64,000 bases of DNA, from contig NZ_FQXT01000001.1 of NCBI RefSeq assembly GCF_900130045.1, positions 805,175 through 869,174 on the forward strand. The letters run 5' to 3'. Positions within the stretch are counted from its first letter, which is position 1. The number at the start of each line of letters is the position of its first letter. The position numbers and the translations under genes are program-made. Below, one piece after another: positions 42,882 through 51,826 of the stretch. Below the pieces are notes generated by a model, which saw nothing but the letters and a program-made list of their open reading frames with translations, was not told the DNA's origin and did no database searches. Source of the stretch: Leeuwenhoekiella palythoae (GTDB taxonomy: Bacteria; Bacteroidota; Bacteroidia; Flavobacteriales; Flavobacteriaceae).

Positions 42882-43568
42882 TTATTTAGTTCTTGAAAAA
42901 TTTTCTTTAAACAGAAATTTCCCGAAATCAAGAACGCTTTCTAAAGGCGTTGTATTAAATACGTCAAAAATGGCGTTTACGGATTTTTCGATAGCCACAT
43001 CTGTTTTTTCAAAACGTGCCGAATTATCATCCATCCAATATTTCAGCAGAAACAAGGTCTGTAACCAAGCACCCTCACTAAAAATAGAAACCGGATTCTT
43101 CGTAAATCTTGACGACTTATTTTCATTATCCTGCTCGATCAAATCACTTGCAAACTCACGCACTTTTAGGCGCAAATCTCTGAGTTGTGCTAAACTTTTT
43201 AAACTGTTTTTCTGTTCTTGTAATGCAAAAAGCACATAGCTGCGATTTGCGGTCAACACTTCAAAAAACGTATAGAAAAAAGAAAGCATCTTCTCTTTAT
43301 TAGGATACGTAGCATAATCAGGATTTTTATGAAGCACTTGAATGGTGTTATCATAAAACGCTATCCAGACCGCTTCCCGGATGCCTTGAAACGAACCAAA
43401 GAAATTGTAGAACGCTCCCTCTTCAATATTGTGATCTTTACAGAATTTAAATACCGAAGCTGGTTTGTGCCCGTGCTCTAACACGTACTCCATATACATC
43501 GTCATAACCGCGCTTGCGGTAAGCTTGGGAGCCTTTTTTGTTGTGGTTGCTTTTTTTGTAGTCGCCAT
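42882..43568 (-). CDS. TetR-family transcriptional regulator
   Basis: 228 aa. A Lys/Thr/Ala-rich tail precedes the HTH. That region, ASAVMTMYMEYVLEHGHKPASVFKFCKDHNIEEGAFYNFFGSFQGIREAVWIAFYDNTI, matches TetR helices 1-4. The C-terminal ligand domain is not diagnostic. It lies upstream of the ABC1 kinase gene. Two direct repeats, TAATGTTTAAGCT, lie just upstream of its start and are candidate operators. Confidence 0.85.
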   Translation of the reverse strand: MATTKKATTTKKAPKLTASAVMTMYMEYVLEHGHKPASVFKFCKDHNIEEGAFYNFFGSFQGIREAVWIAFYDNTIQVLHKNPDYATYPNKEKMLSFFYTFFEVLTANRSYVLFALQEQKNSLKSLAQLRDLRLKVREFASDLIEQDNENKSSRFTKNPVSIFSEGAWLQTLFLLKYWMDDNSARFEKTDVAIEKSVNAIFDVFNTTPLESVLDFGKFLFKENFSRTK

Positions 43569-43573
43569 AATCT

Positions 43574-43613
43574 TAATGTTTAAGCTGTTGTAAATTTAAA
43601 TAATGTTTAAGCT
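43574..43613. promoter_or_regulatory. direct repeat upstream of tetR
   Basis: TAATGTTTAAGCT at 43574-43586 and again at 43601-43613, exactly 27 bp apart, within 50 bp of the tetR start. It may be an autoregulatory site. Confidence 0.45.
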
Positions 43614-43765
43614 TACTTCAAAGACGTTAAACAAAAGCTTTAGTTAAAGTTCTTTCAGTTTAAATGAAAGTTGTGTCAGTTTGTCACTTCATTTGCTTTG
43701 GTATTTTTTTTGAAATCTGCACCGCACAAAATGGTTCACACCTATCAATCTTATAATTAATTAGT

Positions 43766-43780
43766 ACCGAAACATTCGGT
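43766..43780. promoter_or_regulatory. palindrome before htpG
   Basis: ACCGAA ACA TTCGGT lies 20 bp before the htpG start and resembles TetR-class operators. The divergent tetR gene could act here. Confidence 0.4.
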
Positions 43781-43800
43781 TTAAAAAATTTAAATACACT

Positions 43801-45687
43801 ATGTCTACAGGTAAAATCAATGTTGCTGTTGAGAACATTTTTCCGTTGATCAAAAAGTTCTTGTACAGTGATCACGAAATTTTCTTGCGTGAATTAATTT
43901 CAAACGCAACTGATGCTACACTAAAACTTAAGCACTTGACCAACATTGGCGAAGCTAGCGTTGAATATGGCAATCCGGTAATTGATGTAAAAATCGATAA
44001 GGATGCCAAAACTTTGAGCATTACCGATCAAGGTATTGGTATGACCGAAGAAGAAGTTCAGAAGTATATTAATGAAGTTGCTTTTTCTGGCGCTGAAGAA
44101 TTTTTAGATAAATACAAGGACACCGCAAAGGATAGTGGCATTATTGGACATTTTGGTCTTGGTTTCTACTCTGCTTTTATGGTAGCGCGCAAGGTGGAGA
44201 TCATCACAAAATCATATAAAGATGCGCCTGCAGTAAAATGGGAGTGCGACGGTTCGCCGGAATTCACGCTCTCTCCTGCTGAAAAAGACGTTCGCGGTAC
44301 AGAAATCATTCTTCATATTGCTGAAGATTCTGAAGAGTTTCTTGAAGAGAACCGCATCAGCGAACTCTTAACAAAATACAATAAGTTTATGCCGGTGCCG
44401 ATTAAGTTTGGTACTAAAGAAGAAACGCTTCCACTTCCTGAGGATGCTCCAGAAGATGCCGAAGCAGAAACTAAAACGGTTGATAACATAATCAACAACC
44501 CTGATCCGGCGTGGACAAATCAGCCTACTGATCTTGAGGAAAAAGATTATAAAGACTTTTACCGAGAGCTCTACCCAATGCAGTTTGAAGAGCCACTTTT
44601 CCATATTCATTTAAATGTAGATTACCCGTTCAATTTAACTGGTATTCTTTACTTCCCACGTTTGGGACAGGATATGAATATTCAGAAAGATAGAATTCAG
44701 CTGTACCAAAATCAGGTCTTTGTAACCGATAATGTAGAAGGAATCGTTCCTGAATTCTTAACGATGCTTCGTGGGGTAATTGATTCTCCAGATATTCCGC
44801 TTAACGTTTCACGTTCCTATCTGCAAGCCGATGGCGCTGTAAAGAAAATCTCAAGCTACATTACCCGTAAGGTAGCAGATAAACTGAAGTCGCTTTTTAA
44901 CGAAGACCGTGAGGATTTTGAAAAGAAATGGAACGACATTAAAGTAGTGATTGAATACGGAATGCTGAGCGAAGATAAATTCTTCGATAAAGCAGACGCT
45001 TTTGCGCTCTACCCTACCGTTGACAATACCTACTACACTTTTGCTGAACTTCAAGAGAAAATCAAAGAAAATCAGACTGATAAAGACGGGAAGCTAGTTG
45101 TGCTTTACGCTTCTAATCAAGACTCACAGCATCAATACATTCAAGCTGCAAAAGATAAAGGCTACGAGGTTTTATTACTAGACTCGCCAATTGTTTCTCA
45201 CTTGCTTCAAAAGCTTGAAACTTCTAAAGAGAACCTCAGCTTTGTACGTGTAGACGGTGACGACATCAATAACCTGATCAAAAAAGATGAGGAACAAATT
45301 TCTAAGCTTTCTGATGATGAAAAAGAAAGTCTAAAGACCTTGCTTGAAGAAACGATCAATGATAAGTCGTATACTGTAAAACTTGAGGCGATGGATAGCA
45401 ACTCAGCACCGTTTATGATTACACAGCCTGAGTTTATGCGTCGTATGAAAGAAATGCAGGCAACCGGCGGTGGCGGTATGTTTGGAATGGGCAATATGCC
45501 AGATATGTATAACTTGGTGGTGAACACGAATAGTGAGCTTGTAGGTGAGATTTTAAACACGAAAACCAAGAAAAAACAAGAACGCCTAATCACACAATCT
45601 ATGGATTTGGCACGTTTATCTCAGGGCTTGCTTAAAGGCGAAGCTTTAACTAACTTTGTTAAACGCTCCTATGAGATGATCAAATAG
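43801..45687 (+). CDS. htpG: molecular chaperone HtpG (Hsp90)
   Basis: 628 aa dimeric ATP-dependent chaperone. FLRELISNATDATLKLKHL holds the catalytic Glu and the Asn of the Bergerat fold. ITDQGIGMTEEEVQKYINEVAFSGAEEF, GHFGLGFYSAFMVA and ILHIAEDSEEFLEE are the GHKL motifs. The middle domain has PRLGQDMNIQKDRIQLYQNQVFV and DSPDIPLNVSRSYLQ. An acidic linker is present (EDAPEDAEAETK). Upstream are a repeated TGTCA motif and a palindrome, possibly stress control. Confidence 0.97.
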   Translation: MSTGKINVAVENIFPLIKKFLYSDHEIFLRELISNATDATLKLKHLTNIGEASVEYGNPVIDVKIDKDAKTLSITDQGIGMTEEEVQKYINEVAFSGAEEFLDKYKDTAKDSGIIGHFGLGFYSAFMVARKVEIITKSYKDAPAVKWECDGSPEFTLSPAEKDVRGTEIILHIAEDSEEFLEENRISELLTKYNKFMPVPIKFGTKEETLPLPEDAPEDAEAETKTVDNIINNPDPAWTNQPTDLEEKDYKDFYRELYPMQFEEPLFHIHLNVDYPFNLTGILYFPRLGQDMNIQKDRIQLYQNQVFVTDNVEGIVPEFLTMLRGVIDSPDIPLNVSRSYLQADGAVKKISSYITRKVADKLKSLFNEDREDFEKKWNDIKVVIEYGMLSEDKFFDKADAFALYPTVDNTYYTFAELQEKIKENQTDKDGKLVVLYASNQDSQHQYIQAAKDKGYEVLLLDSPIVSHLLQKLETSKENLSFVRVDGDDINNLIKKDEEQISKLSDDEKESLKTLLEETINDKSYTVKLEAMDSNSAPFMITQPEFMRRMKEMQATGGGGMFGMGNMPDMYNLVVNTNSELVGEILNTKTKKKQERLITQSMDLARLSQGLLKGEALTNFVKRSYEMIK

Positions 45688-45743
45688 GCAGTTAGATCTT
45701 AGATTTGAGACACCTGGATCTAAAACCCTGACTTCATAAGGAA

Positions 45744-45770
45744 AACCGCTCTAACTGAGCGGTTTTTTTA
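45744..45770 (+). terminator. terminator after htpG
   Basis: AACCGCTC and GAGCGGTT pair around a 5-nt loop, then TTTTT. Confidence 0.85.
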
Positions 45771-45854
45771 TGCCCGAATTCTAACGATTCTTTAACCCAT
45801 TTCATCCTGCGATTACACCTTAAAATGCTAACTTCACTTCACCAAATAGTTAGA

Positions 45855-47255
45855 ATGTTTCAGTTTACCGCTACATATACTGATCTGTACCAGTTAAGTA
45901 TGGCTCAGGTATATTTTAATAAAAATCAAAACCAGCAAGCCGTTTTTGATTACTTTTTTAGAAAACTGCCCTTCAATGGTGGTTATGCTATTTTCGCCGG
46001 GTTAGAAGAACTTATCTCGATCATCGAAGACTTGCGCTTTTCAGAAAAGGATATTGAATACCTCAAGCAACACGATTTTGAACCTGAGTTTTTAGCGTAT
46101 TTAAAGGACTTTCGCTTCCGCGGAAGTATTAACGCAATGCCTGAAGGCGAAATCGTTTTCCCTACTGCACCTGTCTTACAGGTAGAAGCCAACCTCATCG
46201 AAGCGCAAATCATTGAAACTATACTGCTAAATACCTTAAACTTTCAAACACTTATCGCAACCAAAGCGAGCCGAATACGCAATGTTGCCGGTGATAAAAC
46301 TTTACTCGATTTTGGATTGCGCAGAGCGCAAGGTCCGGGAGGCTATTATGCCTCTCGCGCAGCAATGATAGGTGGTTTTGACGGAAGCAGCAATGTGATC
46401 ACGGGTAGAGATTATGGTTTTCCCATCAGCGGAACGATGGCGCACGCCTTTGTACAAAGTTATGATGACGAACTTACCGCTTTTAGAGATTTTGCAGAAC
46501 ACAGACCTAAAAATTGTGTGCTTCTGGTAGATACTTATGACACCCTAAAAAGCGGAATGCCCAATGCAATTACTGTTGCTAAAGAAATGGAACAACGCGG
46601 TCAAAAGCTGCTTGCGATTCGCTTAGACAGTGGAGACCTCGCTTACCTTGCTAAACGCTGCCGGAAGATGCTAGACGATGCCGACTTAGCATACGTAAAG
46701 ATTGCTGCTTCTAATCAGTTAGATGAATATGTCATTCAAAGTTTGCAAAATCAAAATGCTCCTATTGATGTTTATGGCGTAGGAACCAATCTCGTAATTG
46801 GCAAACCCAACGGTGCTTTAGATGGTGTTTATAAACTCTCTTTCGCTAATGGAAAACCACGCATTAAAATTTCAGAAAGCATCTCAAAAGTGACGCTTCC
46901 GCATAAAAAACAAGTGTATAGAATCTCAACAGAAGATCACACTTTAATAGGTGCAGATGCCATCGCTTTAGCAAATGAGAACAGTGTTTCTCGTATGTAT
47001 CATCCTGTTGAACCTTTTAAAAATCTAAGTATTGAAGGTTTAAAGCAAACACCTATGCTGCAACCTGTAATGCAAGAAGGCAAACGCTTATATCCTGAAA
47101 AATCAGTTCAAGAAGTGGCTGCTTTCAGCAAAAAACAACTTGCTGCTCTACCCGAAGAATTTAAACGATTTGACAATCCACATATTTATAAAGTAGGTAT
47201 TAGCAATCAGCTCAAAGAAGAGCGTGATCGCTTGATCGCCGCACATAAAAACTAA
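45855..47255 (+). CDS. pncB: nicotinate phosphoribosyltransferase
   Basis: About 466 aa. It makes nicotinate mononucleotide from nicotinate and PRPP in NAD salvage. TATYTDLYQLSMAQVYF is the conserved start, so I chose the ATG at 45855 and not 45825. LLDFGLRRAQGPGGYYASRAAMIGGFDGSSNVITGRDYGFPISGTMAHAFVQSYDDE holds the phosphoribosyl and acid-binding residues, and the His after SGTMA is the probable autophosphorylation site. IRLDSGDLAYLAKRCR and VYGVGTNLVIG are further hallmarks. Operon with pncA. Confidence 0.95.
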   Translation: MFQFTATYTDLYQLSMAQVYFNKNQNQQAVFDYFFRKLPFNGGYAIFAGLEELISIIEDLRFSEKDIEYLKQHDFEPEFLAYLKDFRFRGSINAMPEGEIVFPTAPVLQVEANLIEAQIIETILLNTLNFQTLIATKASRIRNVAGDKTLLDFGLRRAQGPGGYYASRAAMIGGFDGSSNVITGRDYGFPISGTMAHAFVQSYDDELTAFRDFAEHRPKNCVLLVDTYDTLKSGMPNAITVAKEMEQRGQKLLAIRLDSGDLAYLAKRCRKMLDDADLAYVKIAASNQLDEYVIQSLQNQNAPIDVYGVGTNLVIGKPNGALDGVYKLSFANGKPRIKISESISKVTLPHKKQVYRISTEDHTLIGADAIALANENSVSRMYHPVEPFKNLSIEGLKQTPMLQPVMQEGKRLYPEKSVQEVAAFSKKQLAALPEEFKRFDNPHIYKVGISNQLKEERDRLIAAHKN

Positions 47256-47258
47256 GCT

Positions 47259-47783
47259 ATGAAACTATTTACAATCTGCCTTTTTTTAGTAACACTAACG
47301 CTTCCTGCAAATGCTCAAGAGACGAATACAAAAGCTCTTTTAACCCAGAATGACAATGAAACGTGGCTTCAAGAATATCAGCAACTTGAAGATTCTGAAG
47401 AAAAGCTGAAAATGATCAAAGCCAAGATTCTCTACGATGCGCAATTTGTAGGGCCGCGTCCCGGCATTTCGTTAACCGGTTTAAATGAAGAACAACGCAA
47501 AGCTTTAAAGCAACGAGAAAGCAATAAGCCAAAAGTTACCGCTGATTGTAAAATCCTTTTTGTGTTGCAGGCAACGCAATCTCATATTTTGGATTTAGAA
47601 AAAAGTCCGCATTACACTTCATTAGTTGAACACTTAGAGACGTTTTCGATTTCTGACACCATCTTAACGGGCACTAGTGCATCTGCGTTCTACGGAACTC
47701 GAGCACGTTGTGGCGTAGTTCTATTGAAAACCGAAGATTCTAAGGCGCTCGACTATTTAGAAAATATAAACAACCAGAAATAA
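47259..47783 (+). CDS. exported protein with TonB-plug-like end, unknown role
   Basis: 174 aa. A signal peptide ends PANAQ. The middle is charged and helical. The C-terminal stretch SASAFYGTRARCGVVLLKT resembles the end of a TonB plug domain of the SusC type (DASAIYGSRGANGVVLITTK style), but no barrel follows. It is placed 3 bp after pncB and 9 bp before pncA, so it is co-transcribed with NAD salvage genes. It may be a periplasmic accessory; no function can be claimed. Confidence 0.7.
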   Translation: MKLFTICLFLVTLTLPANAQETNTKALLTQNDNETWLQEYQQLEDSEEKLKMIKAKILYDAQFVGPRPGISLTGLNEEQRKALKQRESNKPKVTADCKILFVLQATQSHILDLEKSPHYTSLVEHLETFSISDTILTGTSASAFYGTRARCGVVLLKTEDSKALDYLENINNQK

Positions 47784-47792
47784 CCAATACTT

Positions 47793-48401
47793 ATGAAAGC
47801 CCTCGTTATCATTGATATGCAAAACGATTTTATGCCCGGTGGAGCGCTTGCCGTTCCCGGAGGAGATCAAATCATTCCTTTGGTAAACAAACTTCAGGAA
47901 AAATTTGATTTGGTCATTGCTACGCAAGACTGGCATCCTGAAAATCACAGTAGCTTTGCAGACAATCATCACGACAAAGAAAATTTTGACACGACCGTGA
48001 TAGACGGTTTGGAGCAAACCTTATGGCCGGTACATTGTGTGCAAACTACTGATGGCGCAGACTTTCATCCACATATGAACGCAGCGCGTATTGAAGCTAT
48101 TTTTAGAAAAGGAACAGATCCTGCAATAGACAGCTATAGCGGCTTTTATGATAATGCGCATAAAAAAGCTACGGGACTTACCGGATACCTTAAAGGAAAA
48201 GGTGTCACTTCGCTTTACTTTTGTGGTTTAGCGGCAGAATATTGTGTGAGCTTTTCGGTGCTTGACGCAATTGAAGAAGGCTTCAAAGTAACCCTTTATG
48301 AAGATGCAACCCGCGCGTTAGATGAGGCTGCATTTGAAAAAATGAAAACTCAAATCATCGAAAAAGGAGGCCGACTAAAGTTGGCCGGTGAGCTCGTATA
48401 A
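47793..48401 (+). CDS. pncA: nicotinamidase/pyrazinamidase
   Basis: 202 aa isochorismatase-fold hydrolase that converts nicotinamide to nicotinate. ALVIIDMQNDFMPGGALAVPGG has the catalytic Asp and TQDWHPENHSSFADNH the metal-binding His residues. WPVHCVQTTDGADFH follows, and CGLAAEYCVSFSVLDAIEEGF carries the nucleophilic Cys. With pncB it completes nicotinamide to NaMN salvage. The next gene starts directly after its stop. Confidence 0.95.
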   Translation: MKALVIIDMQNDFMPGGALAVPGGDQIIPLVNKLQEKFDLVIATQDWHPENHSSFADNHHDKENFDTTVIDGLEQTLWPVHCVQTTDGADFHPHMNAARIEAIFRKGTDPAIDSYSGFYDNAHKKATGLTGYLKGKGVTSLYFCGLAAEYCVSFSVLDAIEEGFKVTLYEDATRALDEAAFEKMKTQIIEKGGRLKLAGELV

Positions 48402-49115
48402 ATGATTGCAGGTGGAATTGACGGTTGCAAAGCGGGTTGGCTTTTAATTTGGAAGGATCAGCAAGGCTATCAATATTCCCTTTTAGATCGAATTGACGAC
48501 TTGGAACGGTGTGTTAAGAGTGCTGCCAGGTTTTTTATTGATATTCCCATCGGGCTTTCTTCTGAAACGTTTCACCGCAGCATCGAGGCCAAACTACGTA
48601 AAGAGCTAAAAAGCAGAAGTGCTACGATATTTAATGCGCCTTGTAGAGCAGCCGTTTATGAAGTGGATAAGAAAAAAGCTAAAGAACTTAATAAACGTAT
48701 TTTAGGGAAAAGTCTTTCAGAACAAACGCTTAACATAAAAGACAAGATCTTAGAAACAGATCGTTATATCAACACTTCAAAAAGCACTAGTATTCAATTG
48801 CTGGAAAGTCATCCTGAAATTTGTTTTAAATACCTCAACCAAGGCCAAATTCTAATGTCAAAAAAAAGTCAGAAGGAAGGAGTTGAGCAAAGGCTTGACC
48901 TACTTTCCCGGCTTGATCCTGAAGCAAAGATTCTGTATGAACGAATACTTGCAGAAACCAAAAGAAATCAAGTAAAACGCGATGATATTCTTGACGCTCT
49001 TTGCCTCTGCCTTGCGAATCAAATAAGTTTAAAAACTCAAACCCATTTTATCACTGATGAAAATCAAGTTGATGCTCAGGGAATTCCTGTAAAACTGGCG
49101 TACGCCAAACTTTAG
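48402..49115 (+). CDS. DUF429 protein (RNase H-like fold)
   Basis: 237 aa. GGIDGCKAGWLLIWKD opens the fold, then FFIDIPIGLSSETFHRSIEAKLRKELKSRSATIFNAPCRAAVYE. LLESHPEICFKYLN and KRDDILDALCLCLANQI follow. These match DUF429, whose acidic residues suggest a nuclease-like active site (Asp in GIDGC, Asp in IDIP, Asp in DDILDA). Translation is likely coupled to pncA (TAA ATG adjacent). Substrate unknown. Confidence 0.85.
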   Translation: MIAGGIDGCKAGWLLIWKDQQGYQYSLLDRIDDLERCVKSAARFFIDIPIGLSSETFHRSIEAKLRKELKSRSATIFNAPCRAAVYEVDKKKAKELNKRILGKSLSEQTLNIKDKILETDRYINTSKSTSIQLLESHPEICFKYLNQGQILMSKKSQKEGVEQRLDLLSRLDPEAKILYERILAETKRNQVKRDDILDALCLCLANQISLKTQTHFITDENQVDAQGIPVKLAYAKL

Positions 49116-49315
49116 ACCTAGGTTATGACGGGATTTCCCCCCAATTTTCAAGTTTATTATCAACAAAACCGTTTTACTCTTTATCAAGTGCAAGGTTTCT
49201 TGTACTTTTAGAACATATTATTTCACAGACTTATTATTTTATTATTCTTCTCTTACCAAAGTCGAGAATCCTCCCCCTAAATAGAAATGATGAGTATTTA
49301 AATATTTAGGATTGT

Positions 49316-49723
49316 ATGAAATTATTATACAAAAAGAGGAGGCTATATCTCAATCTGGCTATAGGTATTGTCTGGATCATTTTATTTATTCTGAAATTAC
49401 TTTATACAGAACCACATAACATCTGGTTACTGGACTATTATATGCCTGTGCTCAGCGTACTTTATTTAGGGCAGTTTCTATACCAATACCATTATCAATA
49501 CCTTATCGTAACCGATACTGAGATCATTAGAAATCATCTTTTCTTCGGAAAAAAAATCCCGTTGAATGCTGTAGAAAGATTCTATACTAACAACTTAGGG
49601 GATTACGTGATTGAAGGTGCTGGTAAAAAAATCAAGATCAACCCAATTATTGTTAATCAAAAATCGCTGCAAGAATTTAAGGGGTTTACACGCACCTTAT
49701 CGATAGCAACTGAAATCCATTAG
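49316..49723 (+). CDS. membrane protein with PH-like tail
   Basis: 135 aa. Two hydrophobic helices (LNLAIGIVWIILFILKLLY and YMPVLSVLYLGQFLY) are followed by a cytoplasmic-looking strand-rich part: YLIVTDTEIIRNHLFFGKKIPLNAVERFYTNNLGDYVIEGAGKKIKINP. The tail looks like a bacterial PH-type domain. A second protein of the same design lies at 54909. Function unknown. Confidence 0.7.
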   Translation: MKLLYKKRRLYLNLAIGIVWIILFILKLLYTEPHNIWLLDYYMPVLSVLYLGQFLYQYHYQYLIVTDTEIIRNHLFFGKKIPLNAVERFYTNNLGDYVIEGAGKKIKINPIIVNQKSLQEFKGFTRTLSIATEIH

Positions 49724-49789
49724 AAATTCAAATTATTTTCTGTAAGTTCTGTTTCAAATTTCTACTATTGAATAAACGAAATTTGAATT

Positions 49790-50581
49790 ATGAATAAATC
49801 TATCTTTTTACTGCTTACACTTGCGATCCTATCGTGTAAACAAAACAACTCAGAAGAATCTAAAGATGCCCCTGAGCAAGAACAACAGGTAACTACTACA
49901 TCCAATTCTTTTGTTGACAAAATCGCCAGCGCTCATAACAAAGCGGCGTTTGCTGCACAAGAGGCCATAGCTTTTGATCTTCAATTGATGTTTGGTGGAA
50001 ATGAACGCATCAACGCCACGATTAGCATGCTTACAAACAGTAGTAAGATACGAATAGATAAAACAGACGGTACCCAATTGATTTATGACGGATCTCAAGT
50101 TTACAGTGCTCCTCAAGGAGCAATACCTGATGGCGCTCGATATGATATTTTTACTTGGCCTTACTTTTTTGCATTTCCATTTAAACTCCAGGATCCGGGC
50201 GTGAACATTCAGGAATTAACCAATGATACTGAAGGTCAGTTTAAGTTGACTTTTGAAGGTGGCACCGGCGATACTCCTGATGACTGGTATATTGGCTACT
50301 TGAATGAAGAAAACCGCGTAAAAGCAACCGCTTATATTGTAACCTTTGGTGATAAAACTATTGAGAACGCTGAAGCAGCACCGCACGCGATCGCTTATTC
50401 TGATTATAAAGAAATAGAACAAGTACCGCTAGCTACTACTTGGAAATTTTATAACTGGTCTGAAGAAAAAGGAATTTTTGGCGATCCTATTGGCGAAGCC
50501 CAATTGAGTAATATCCGATTTTTTGAAGTTGAAGATGGTTTTTTTGAAAAGCCAGAATCTTCAGATGTTGTAAATTACTAA
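49790..50581 (+). CDS. DUF6503-like lipoprotein
   Basis: 263 aa with a lipobox (LLTLAILSCKQN). The start of the mature protein has FVDKIASAHNKAAFAAQEAIAFDLQLMFGG, then beta-rich sequence with SSKIRIDKTDGTQLIYDGSQVYSAP and WPYFFAFPFKLQDPGVN. It resembles flavobacterial lipoproteins that I know under DUF6503; the label is less certain than the lipoprotein call. Envelope location; role unknown. Confidence 0.7.
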   Translation: MNKSIFLLLTLAILSCKQNNSEESKDAPEQEQQVTTTSNSFVDKIASAHNKAAFAAQEAIAFDLQLMFGGNERINATISMLTNSSKIRIDKTDGTQLIYDGSQVYSAPQGAIPDGARYDIFTWPYFFAFPFKLQDPGVNIQELTNDTEGQFKLTFEGGTGDTPDDWYIGYLNEENRVKATAYIVTFGDKTIENAEAAPHAIAYSDYKEIEQVPLATTWKFYNWSEEKGIFGDPIGEAQLSNIRFFEVEDGFFEKPESSDVVNY

Positions 50582-50604
50582 ATTAAACTTGTAAACTTTA
50601 TATT

Positions 50605-50964
50605 ATGCATTATCCTTGGCATCTCTATTTAATGGCAGTTATGTACATAGTCGCCGGTCTAATGCATTTTATAAAGCCCAGAGCGTATATGCGCATTATG
50701 CCGCGCTACCTTCCTGAACATAAAAAATTGGTCTTTTTAAGCGGGTTTGCCGAGATCCTATTAGGTATAGGCATTTGCATACCCCTATTTAAGAATTGTG
50801 CAATCTACGGTATCGTAGCTATGCTCATTAGTTTTTTTCTTGTACACTTTTATATGCTTTCTTCTAAAAAAGCAGGAATGAATTTACCTAAATGGCTACT
50901 TTGGGCACGTGTAGGCTTGCAATTTCTTCTGATTTACTGGGCGCTCTTCTATCTAAAATACTAA
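50605..50964 (+). CDS. DoxX-like small membrane protein
   Basis: 119 aa, four membrane segments. LMAVMYIVAGLMHFIKPRAYMRIMPRYLPEHKKLVFLSGFAEILLGIGICIPLF is the DoxX/MauE-like pattern. It lies 23 bp after the lipoprotein gene, likely in one transcript. Function unknown. Confidence 0.82.
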   Translation: MHYPWHLYLMAVMYIVAGLMHFIKPRAYMRIMPRYLPEHKKLVFLSGFAEILLGIGICIPLFKNCAIYGIVAMLISFFLVHFYMLSSKKAGMNLPKWLLWARVGLQFLLIYWALFYLKY

Positions 50965-50970
50965 ACAAAA

Positions 50971-51002
50971 AAAAGCCTTGTTGCAGTCGCAACAAGGCTT
51001 TT
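50971..51002. terminator. bidirectional terminator
   Basis: AAAAGCCTTGTTGC and GCAACAAGGCTTTT pair perfectly around AGTC, between convergent genes. Confidence 0.92.
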
Positions 51003-51023
51003 CTAATTACTAGGGTTATAAAA

Positions 51024-51608
51024 TTATTTGATAGCGATTTGCTTTGAGAAATAATCTTTCCCAATTGAGACACCAATTCTGTAGTTTCCAGCAGGCAACT
51101 CTTCAAAGTTAAGAGCTTGCTTAACTACTAGGTTTGTATCAGACATAGACTCAATGATTGCACCAGTCTCGTCATAAACACGTGTAGTCGTTTTTACTTC
51201 TTTAGGGTTTGTAAATGATATCATTACAATGTCATTCTCAACGCGGTAATTAGGCTTAAAGATGGTTTTACTTTCATCTTTAACAATGTCTAATCCTTTA
51301 AACTCTTTTTTGATCGTAGTGTATGATTTAGCATAATCATCCTCATAGATCAAGTAGTATTTACCTACCGGTAATTCTTCTAAGCTTAAAGTTTTAGAAT
51401 CATTAGCTACACTTCCTGCATACTCACTGTAAAGACGTTCTCCGTCAACATCCTCAAGATAAATCTGAGCTCCCTCAATTGCATTAGTGTACTCTACTTT
51501 TACCATAAAGTTTTCATTCACTGTAACTGCAATTCCGTCTGCTGCATTGGCGTTTAGAGTAAGGGCTAAAGTCAATGCGAATACCAAAGTTTTAATAGTT
51601 GTTTTCAT
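51024..51608 (-). CDS. exported two-repeat beta-sandwich protein
   Basis: About 194 aa from ATG 51608, with a signal peptide ending LNANAA. Two similar halves are visible. The first has GAQIYLEDVDGERLYSEYA and LEELPVGKYYLIYEDDY; the second has TTRVYDETGAIIESMS and FEELPAGNYRIGVSIGKDYFSK. This is a tandem immunoglobulin-like or DUF3244-like layout. It is divergent to an AraC gene, with a strong inverted repeat between. It may be a target of that regulator. Confidence 0.72.
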   Translation of the reverse strand: MKTTIKTLVFALTLALTLNANAADGIAVTVNENFMVKVEYTNAIEGAQIYLEDVDGERLYSEYAGSVANDSKTLSLEELPVGKYYLIYEDDYAKSYTTIKKEFKGLDIVKDESKTIFKPNYRVENDIVMISFTNPKEVKTTTRVYDETGAIIESMSDTNLVVKQALNFEELPAGNYRIGVSIGKDYFSKQIAIK

Positions 51609-51701
51609 AGGTTTGGTTTTTTGTGAGTGATTTAATTTATTCACATTACAAATGTATGGCGCAAAACCAGCCTGAAATAGAACCCATTGTGCAATTTTAT
51701 G

Positions 51702-51773
51702 TGCTATATTAACCTTAAACCAATATTAAAATTTAAATTTGTGAAAAACCTATATATTTAGGTTAATATAGCA
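51702..51773. promoter_or_regulatory. 14-bp perfect inverted repeat between divergent genes
   Basis: TGCTATATTAACCT (51702-51715) and AGGTTAATATAGCA (51760-51773) are exact reverse complements, 44 bp apart. A nested AACCTA..TAGGTT (51747-51764 region) overlaps the right arm. It is centred between the starts of 51608 (minus) and 51827 (plus). Confidence 0.65.
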
Positions 51774-51826
51774 TAAGTCACAGGTTAAAGCCTTGGCTAC
51801 CTTTATACTAAATTAACAGGAATACT

